Below, one piece after another: positions 8,142 to 17,100 of a stretch of DNA of 41,310 nucleotides; position 1 is the first letter of the stretch, and the number at the start of each line of letters is the position of its first letter. The stretch spans positions 1-41,310 of the forward strand of contig JAUZQQ010000011.1 of the NCBI GenBank assembly GCA_030950905.1. The letters are read 5' to 3'. The stretch comes from Mariprofundaceae bacterium (lineage in GTDB: Bacteria > Pseudomonadota > Zetaproteobacteria > Mariprofundales > Mariprofundaceae). The position numbers and the translations under genes were made by a program. Below the pieces are notes generated by a model, which saw only the letters and a list, made by a program, of their open reading frames with translations, was not told the origin of the DNA and did not search any database.

Positions 8142-11100
8142 GTGGATTTGCGTTATTTGGCACGGCATCATTTTATTTTTGTTTTCATCATGCTATTGAT
8201 TTTGGTAGTCACTGTTTTTTCGCATACAGCCTTGGCACATAACGTAGGCCAAGCGCAAACTTCAAAATTCTTTGACCCTGACACCGTGCAAATGTTAAAA
8301 GACCGTGCTTCTGGCGCGGCTTCAGGTGGTCCTGGCTTGCGCCAAGGTGATATTATCTCATACATTGTTGAATCTGTACCCGCGCCGAATGGTGCGACAC
8401 TCGGGGCTGCGGGTTATATCTTGGACTATATCCCACCGGGTACAGAAGTCGTCGGTGCATCATTTGTCAACAAGATTCCTGATCCAACGAAATACGATGG
8501 CTGGGCATACATTGATGGTTCTATGCCCTACCCAGGTATTCTTGCTGATGGTTTTGGTCCTCGTGGACTGGGTGGCTATTTACCACCTTTTGGCGAAGGC
8601 TGTTTGGCTTGTGGTGTGCAAGATACAGGGGTTTTTTACTCCACTGATGCACGCACTGCACGATTGGTCATTCCCTACAACATCACCACTTGCACCAAAG
8701 CAAAATTATCGGGTACGCAATTGGCATTTTTGGTCTACAACCAATGGGATTACGATCAATTCATGGGTTTTGGTAATACCAAGAACTGTGCGCCTATCGC
8801 ACCAGCACTTTACCCAGACCCTGCGATACTAACGGGTGGTAGCGGACGGGGTAATCCTCCCCTGGTGGATTTAAGCGGCCTTGGCACAGGGCCTTGGGCA
8901 GGGCTTGCTTCGCCAGTGGCGGGTGCCGATACATTTTACAAAAACGATTTTAATCCCTTGGGTGATGGCAATGGTGCAATCAATTCACCGCTTGATTTTT
9001 CTGGTCAAGGGCCTTGGCATCGTATTCAACACCCTGGCTCATTGATGGGTAGCAGCGGCATTGTTTCACCTGTATTGGTATCAGGCACGGACACCATCAC
9101 AGGTGTACCCGCCACGGGCGGCTGGGCACTTTCTTCTGCCAATCCTTTGCCGCGCACCACCAATACCCTTCGCTTTGCCATTGGCGAACGTGTGGTTGGT
9201 GACTTGGAGCATGTACGTGTCAAATTGCGTATTTATGATTTGCCAGCGTTTGGCGCAGGCTCGCCTGCACTTTGCATACCCACCACCATGCCAGGGGGCA
9301 ATTGTGCCATTGACCCCTATACCAACCTATCGTCAGTCTTTGGTGCTGATGCCTCGGGTGGGGCACAGAATGGCAAAGATCACGCTTATGCCTACTTAGG
9401 GCCGTCACAAGCAAACAATAATGCGCAATTGGTCACCACCAAGGCGGTGGTTGCGGTGGCAGCAGCCGTTACTGGGCCGTGGATTGCATCCGATGGTGCT
9501 TTTTTGCAAATTGGTCAATTTGTTAAGTACCGACTGACCTATTTAAATGCTGCTTCAGCCACCTTAACCAACGTCACCATCAGCGATCTTATTGACCCAA
9601 GCTCGGCTACTTACGCAGGATCTGCTTCTACGGGTAATCCTTTTTTGGGTATCCCTACGGTATTAGGAAGCACCGTATCGTGGCCGATTATTGCCATATT
9701 GATGCCAGGCGGGGGTGGCAATGTTGAGTTGATTGTGCAAATCACGGGTGCGGGTGTGGGTGGCATCAGCAGCAATCAAATTTTTGGTACGGCAACAGCA
9801 CCAGATGGTGCAACCATTGTCGATTCTTATGCCGCAGCCGTATCAACCATTGGCACATCAAGTGTGCCGTTGATTAACCTGAGCAAAACAGCGACCCCAA
9901 ACGCTGTAGCCACGGGGCAAGCAATTCACTACACGATTGTATTAAACAACCCAGGTGGCGCGATCACTGCCGCTGCACGAGGCAACAACAACGCTGCAAA
10001 AGGCAATGTCTACCCCGCCACTGCCAGTGCTACGGCAGGGTTGATCATCGGCGATAATTTGCCAAAAACCTTGCTGGTTAACGATGTGACCTACAATGCA
10101 GCAGCATCAACGTTGATTACCTTTACCGATACCACAACAGGCATTCAGTACCCCTTGGCGGCAGGAGATTTTGCCGTTGATGTTGTCACCCGACCTGGTG
10201 ATGTTTTTTGGGATGTTCTTACCTTCCCAGCCTTGCACCCGCGTGCTGGGCTGGCTTTTGATTTTGTTAATACGTCGATACAAATTGATTTTTACGCAAC
10301 GGCGGCAGTTACAGCATTACCCGGTGTCTATTACAACAATATTGAAGCTTATGTTGGCGATGCTTTTTCAGGCAAAGACATCACCAAACTGGCCATTAAT
10401 CAAGCACCTGTCACCATTGGTGCAGCGCCCTCTTTTGCCAATTCAACCAAAATTGCCGTGGATCTTAACGGGGGAATACTCAAACCAGGCGAAGATGTTC
10501 GTTATGATTTCACACTGATCAACAATGGCCAAGCTGCCACCACCACCCTTAGCATGATCGACCCTATTCCCAATGGCGCAAATTTTGTGCTTGGTTCCGT
10601 GCTTGCGCCGAGCGCAACCATAAGCTATTTGGATCAATACAGCGCGGTTTATACCCCCGTAGGCACTGCCGGCACGGTTGATCCTTACGTTCGTTTTGTC
10701 AGATTAAACTATACCATTATTGCCATTGGTGCGTCCGTTACACCGTCGCTAACCGTGCGTGTGCCCATACCGAATATTAATGGCTTGCAACTCCTTAACC
10801 AAGGGGTTATGGACGTGTATGCAGGTATCAATTATTCGCGTTTTGTTACCGATGATCCCAATCAAACAGGCATACAAGATGTGACAAAAATCTCAGTCAC
10901 TGCTAAACCAGATTTTACTACCACCACCAAAACTGTGTTGGTGAATGGTGCGGCATCTACTCAAACCGCACCCGGTGATGCACTTCAGTACACCATTAAT
11001 TTTATCGACGCGGGTACATCCAGTAATGGTAGTACCAATGTAACGGTCAAAGACACGGTCGATTTAACCCGATTGGAAAATACCGTACTGGCTGTAACAC

Positions 11101-14100
11101 CTGTTGGTTGGGGCGTGCTTGGCCCTGATCCTTATACTGGCTTGATTGTGTGGACGGCAGCAACATTACCCCATGGTGCAAGCGCGACGTTTGGTTTTAC
11201 TGCGGATGTAAAACTCAATGTGGTGAATGGTGATAGTGTCAACAATGCGGTGGTGATTGCCTCAGATCAGACTGCCAATATCACCATCAATGCGCCCACG
11301 TTGACCGTCCCTACGACCAAAGTAACGGGTACGGTGTTTGACGATCAAAATAGCGATGGCACGCAACAGGCTGGCACAGAGGGGGGCGTGCAAAATGTTA
11401 CCGTGGCCTTGCGCGTACCTGGTTTTGCTGGCGATATTATTATTGCCAGCACCGATGCCAATGGTTATTACCAACTGATTGCTCCCATAGCTGGTGATTG
11501 GTATGTGCAAGTCACCGATGATTTTAGTGTGCTCACAGGGCGGGGTTTAACCACTGCCAACAACCCTATCGCCATCAACCTGCCCAATGGCATTACCACC
11601 ACCAATCAAGACTTTGGTTATGCCCCTTTGCCTACGCCTGCGGTCATCAGTGGCACGGTTTTTAACGATGCTGATGCCAATGGTGTTCAAAACGGGGGTG
11701 AAGGCGGGCATAACGGTGTGACGCTTACACTCAAAAATGCAGCCAATGTTATTGTTGGTAGCCGTACGACCAATGCCAGTGGTGCGTATGATTTCTCTGG
11801 TTTAAGTGCGGGCAATTACACCTTAGAAATCAGCGATACGTCAGGGATTCTTATCGACTATTATTTAACCACAGGGCTTGTTTCACCCTATTCTGTGGTC
11901 AACCTTACGACACTGGAAACCCGCACCGTTGATTTTGGCTATAACCTTGGCAAGACAATTGGAGACTTGGTGTTTAATGACCTTGATTCATCGGGCACAT
12001 GGACGGCAGGGGACTCGCCCATTGCTGGCATTGTGATGGAATTGCGACCACCTGGTGGCGGCGTAGGCACAGCCATAAAGTCAGCCATTACCGACAGTTA
12101 TGGCTTTTACCAAATCCACGGCATTGCACCGGGGTTTTATGATGTTTACGCCGATGCAACGGGCATTCTTGCAGGTTTCACACTGACGACGGGAATGCCA
12201 TCGCCCACCCCCTCGACGATCAGTGGCGGCGGAACAACAGGGCTTTTTGACTATGGTTATGTTGCCCTACCAGTCATCAATGTTACCAAGATCACCAGCA
12301 CGGGTGTGGTTGGTTTTTACGATGCTGCCGAATACACCATCACCGTCACCAATACAGGGGGGGCAGCAGCCAACTTTGTAGTCAGAGATATTCTACCCAC
12401 CACCACGCCGCCGCTTACTGTGCCGCCGTATACCATTTCTTCCAGTGGTTTCCTCTATTTAAGCACCAACAGTGTACGACTAAACGGTACAGCATTTACC
12501 ATCCCTGTGATGCCGACGCTCTACGGCACACAACCTACATGGTCGGGTTTTACCATGCCTGCGGCTTCCACATTGAGCATTCAGTTCACTGCATTTTCAG
12601 GTGCCAACGAAGGGGTCAACTACAATGGTGTACAAACCGAGTACAACAACACAGGTGTACCGCCAGCAACCGTGCAAAACTTTCCCGATCTGGCGCGCAT
12701 TCTTATCTCTGACGTTGGTGCTGTAACCAAGCGTGTAGCGGCCATCAATGGTGTATTATGGGCAGGAGCAGGAACCCCTGTTGTGGCAGGCAACGATGTG
12801 ATCAGCTATGAAGTGCAAATCACCAATACCCCAGCGGCACTGGCACATGCCATCCGTGCCATGCGCGATTATTTGCCGACAGGTTTTACCTACAAAGCAG
12901 GCACAGCGTTTGTTACCGATGCCATCAATTACCCCACAGGGGTAGCAGTGATTGGAACCCAACTTGGCAAGCAACTGGACTTTGCCATGCCCTTACCAAA
13001 CCCCTCTACGGGAGCGAGCTACCCTGGTACGGTCACGCTTAATTTTAATGCCTATGCTGCAACGGGTACCATGGGTACATTTACCGATAATGCAGGCATG
13101 TTGGTTTCTGTGAATGCACTGCCTGCTATTGATGTTTATTCTGGTAATACTGCAGCGGTTACATTAACCCAGTTCCGTATTGGCGACACCGTATTTTTTG
13201 ACAATGATGCCAATGCTTCGCTTACCGTGGGCGATACTTATGCTGCTGGCGTTACGCTTGAGCTACGGCCGAGTGGCGGCGGTGTTGGTTCAGCCATTGC
13301 CAGCACGGCAACCGACAACAACGGTTATTATGGTTTTTTAATCAATACTGCGGGTACTTACGATGTGGTGGTGACCGATACGGGCGGCATCTTGTTGGGG
13401 CATGCTTCTTCAACTGGGGGCAAGACGCAAACAGCCACGATTAATGCCCTTAACAGCAATATAAAAACCGTAGATTTTGGTTATATCCCACCTGCACTAT
13501 CGGCCGTGATCGAAGGCACGGTGTTTGCTGATTACAACAACAACACCACAAAAGATGCAAGCGAGCCAGGTATTGCCGCAGCAACCCTCGGTTTGTACAA
13601 TCTTTTTGGTACCTTGATCAACACTTACAGCACCCCCGCAGGTGGGACGTTTCGCTTTGCAGGCATTGCTGGTGGACTTTATCAAATCAATGTCATTACC
13701 CCACCTGTGGGTTATGGCGGTACTTCAATCGCCCTGCCATTAAGCGTTAATGTTGCCGATGGTACAAGCGCAACGGGTAACAATATTGGCTATCTACCGT
13801 TTGGTTCATTATCGGGCAATCTATTTAGCGATACCAACGGCGATGGCATCAAACAAGCAGGCGAGACAAGCAGTTTTGCTGGTGTGATCGTGCAACGTTA
13901 CAACGCGGCGATGGTGCTGATCGACAGTTACGCCAGTGATGCCAATGGCGATTATATATTCCCATTGATTGCCGCTGCTGATTATTATGTGCAGGTACAA
14001 GCAGGGACTTCACCTGTTGGTTACGGTGCAAGTACCACCCAGCCTATTGCAGTAACGGTGCAGAATGCGGTGATCAACAGCGGCAACAACATCGGCTATC

Positions 14101-17100
14101 AACCCAACGGCAATGTTGCGGGTATAATTTTTTTAGACGCCAATGCAAACGGCAACAAAGACGCAGGCGAGAACACTATTTTTGCCAATTTGGTGGTTGA
14201 TCGGTATACCATTGGCATGGGGTTTATTGATTCGTATACCGCTGATGTGAATGGGCAGTTTCAATTTAATTTACTGCCAGCCGGTGATTACTATGTGCAG
14301 GTGCGCATAGACCCTGTGGGTTATGGCCCAACCACCGTGCAAGCGCGTAAAGTCACAGCGGTAAATGGCATCACCAGCACGGGTAATGATTTGGGTTATC
14401 AAATATTTGGTAGTATTGGTGGTGCGGTGTTTTCTGATGCCAACGGCAATGCCATCATGGATGGTGGCGAAGCTGGCTTAACTGGGGTGGTGGTGGATCG
14501 TTACAGCGGCAGCCTTTATATTGACAGTTACACCGCCGATGCCAGCGGCGCGTTTCAATTTGGGCCCACCAACGCAGGCAGCTACGATCTTTATGCACAA
14601 ATCCCAACAGGTTATGGCGCAACAACAGGGCAACCGTTGATAGCGATCGCAACATTGGGCGGTAACAGTACGGGCAATAATATTGGCTTTCAACAAGCCG
14701 CAACTATTAGTGGCAAGGTGTTTGCCGATGTGAACAACTCAGGGGCATTTGATGCAGGCGATGCATGGCTTGCTGGTGCTACCGTCTATTTGAAAAAAGC
14801 AGGCGTTACAGTCGATACCTATACCACCACGGCAGGCGGTGCTTATATTTTTACAGGGCTATTGCTTGGTTCCAATCCCAGCGTTGTTTACACGGTTGAT
14901 GTAGACCAAACCTTAACCCCCATCAACAATGCCACCTTAACCACAGCCAATGATCCTTCCACCGTCACGGTGACCATCGGCAGCACCAATACCGTTGCTG
15001 ATATTGGCTATCTGATTCAAGGTTCTATTTCTGGCACGGTGTATGAAGACAAAAATGCTACCCTGATCTTTGATACCACGCCGCTCCCTGCAGATACCGC
15101 TTTAACGGGAGCCGTGGTCAATTTGTATGATAGTACCATGGCATTGATCACTGCAACGAACAGTGCTGTGGACGGAAGTTTTTCGTTTGCAGGCCTGATT
15201 GGTGCTGATTATTACGTGGAAGTGATAACACCCGCCACCTATTCTGCTGTTGCGCCAACCATTACTGCCCCTGCAACCCAGCCTATTCGCGCTATCACCC
15301 TTGCTTCTGGCACGGTGCTTACGGGGCAAAACTTTGGTTTTAGCTTACCCCCGAACTTGGTGGTCAGTAAAACAACGGCTTCTCCGTTTGTCTCCAGAGA
15401 TGTGCCCATCACCTACACCATCACGGTAAGCAATACAGGTGGGACGGCGAACAATGTTGTGGTCACCGATTGGGTGCCTAATCTTACTTTTGTGGGGTGG
15501 TTGGGGGTTCCTGTGCCAACGCCCTCGCCCGAAGGGGTGATCACCCCTTCGGTGACAGCAACCCAGTTATGGTTTAATGGTATACTCGTTAGCGCAACGC
15601 TGCCACTTGCACCGTACACGCAGACCACTGTGGCCAATACCACCACCGCTTGGTCGATGGCTCCAACGGGGTTCACCTTAAACAATGGTGATGTATTAAA
15701 ATTTATTTTCACCGTTGATTCGCTCGCCAATGGAACAGAGGGAACGTTTTTTAATGCTTTGCAAGTGGACTACCTCAATGGTGCGATTCCTGTCACCAAC
15801 TGGTACGCCGATATCAATACCGTTACCGCGACGCGAACCTACTTCCCCGATAAACAGGTGGTTGCAATTAATGGTGTTGCTTGGGGCGGTGGTGTGCCAA
15901 CGATTGATGTGGGTGATACCGTGACCTATGCGGTAACCATCACCAATTTACGTGGACGCGGACGCATCAACCGCGATGAAATCGCAGCCGTTTCGCTAAC
16001 CGATACATTACCCTTGGGTTTTAAATATGTGCTCGGCTCCACCAAGGTAATCTCGCCTGGCAATGGCATTACAATACTTACACCACTTGCTGTTGATGGT
16101 GTGGTTTTACCTGTTGCATCGGCATTGGTGCAAGAAGTAATCACCTACACCTTTAATGCTGGCGCAATTCCAGCAAAAGGTGGATTGCCCGTCGTTGGTG
16201 ATTCTATGATTACAGGCCCTAGCCTTAACGATACCGCGACCTTGCAATTTGATGCCTATGCCTACGATGCACTCACCCCCAATGCACCCTTGCCCGGCAC
16301 CTATACCAACCGTGCTGCCCCATCGGCGAATCGGCTAGGCAAAGGTGCAGGCATCGTGGAAACCATTGTCGGTGCAGCCGTCACTGTCTCGGCCAATGCA
16401 CATGTTTTTGGTACGGTGTTCCATGAATTAACGCTGGACGGTGTCTACAATGCAGCAACATTGGATACAGCGTTTAATGGCATTACCGTAGAACTGCAAC
16501 CCGCAGGCGGTGGTCTAGCCATTGATAGCTACACCACAGCAAGCAATGGTTTGTTTGATCTCATAGCCCCCGGTGCAGGCAGTTATCAGGTGGTGATTAC
16601 AGATACCGCAGGCATTTTGACGGGGTTTATCAACAGCATTGCACCTGCGGTGATGCCCATAACATTAAGCAATGGGCAACGGTTATTGGGGCAAGATTAT
16701 GGCTATGTGTTGAGCGCAGCACCAGCGACTATCAGTGGCACAATTTTTACCGATGCCAATGCCGATGGTATTCAAAATGGTGCAGATGCAGGTATCGCCA
16801 GTGCAACGGTGAATTTGACCTCGCTGGTTGGAACCATACTCGCCACGGCATTGACCAATGCTACGGGACTCTACACGTTCAACAATTTGGCAGCAGGCAG
16901 TTACAAAATCGACGTGCTAAATAGTTCATTGCCTTTAATTGGACGCTACAACACCCCCGCAGCCGCCCCCGTTGACCCCTACACCTTGACGATTGCAGCA
17001 GGTAATACCAGCAGCCAAAGTTTTGGCTGGGCACCCGGTGCGCAATTTATTGGTACGGTGTTTGATGATAACAACGATGGTATTTTCACCTTGGGTGAAC

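Noticed and set aside
8305-8832. 175-codon frame inside the giant gene, same strand
   Set aside because: Out-of-frame shadow; the main frame is continuous over 3669 codons.
15413-15730. Minus-strand frame of 105 codons inside the giant gene
   Set aside because: Shadow caused by the repetitive Thr/Val-rich coding strand; not repeated at equivalent places in the other composite units.
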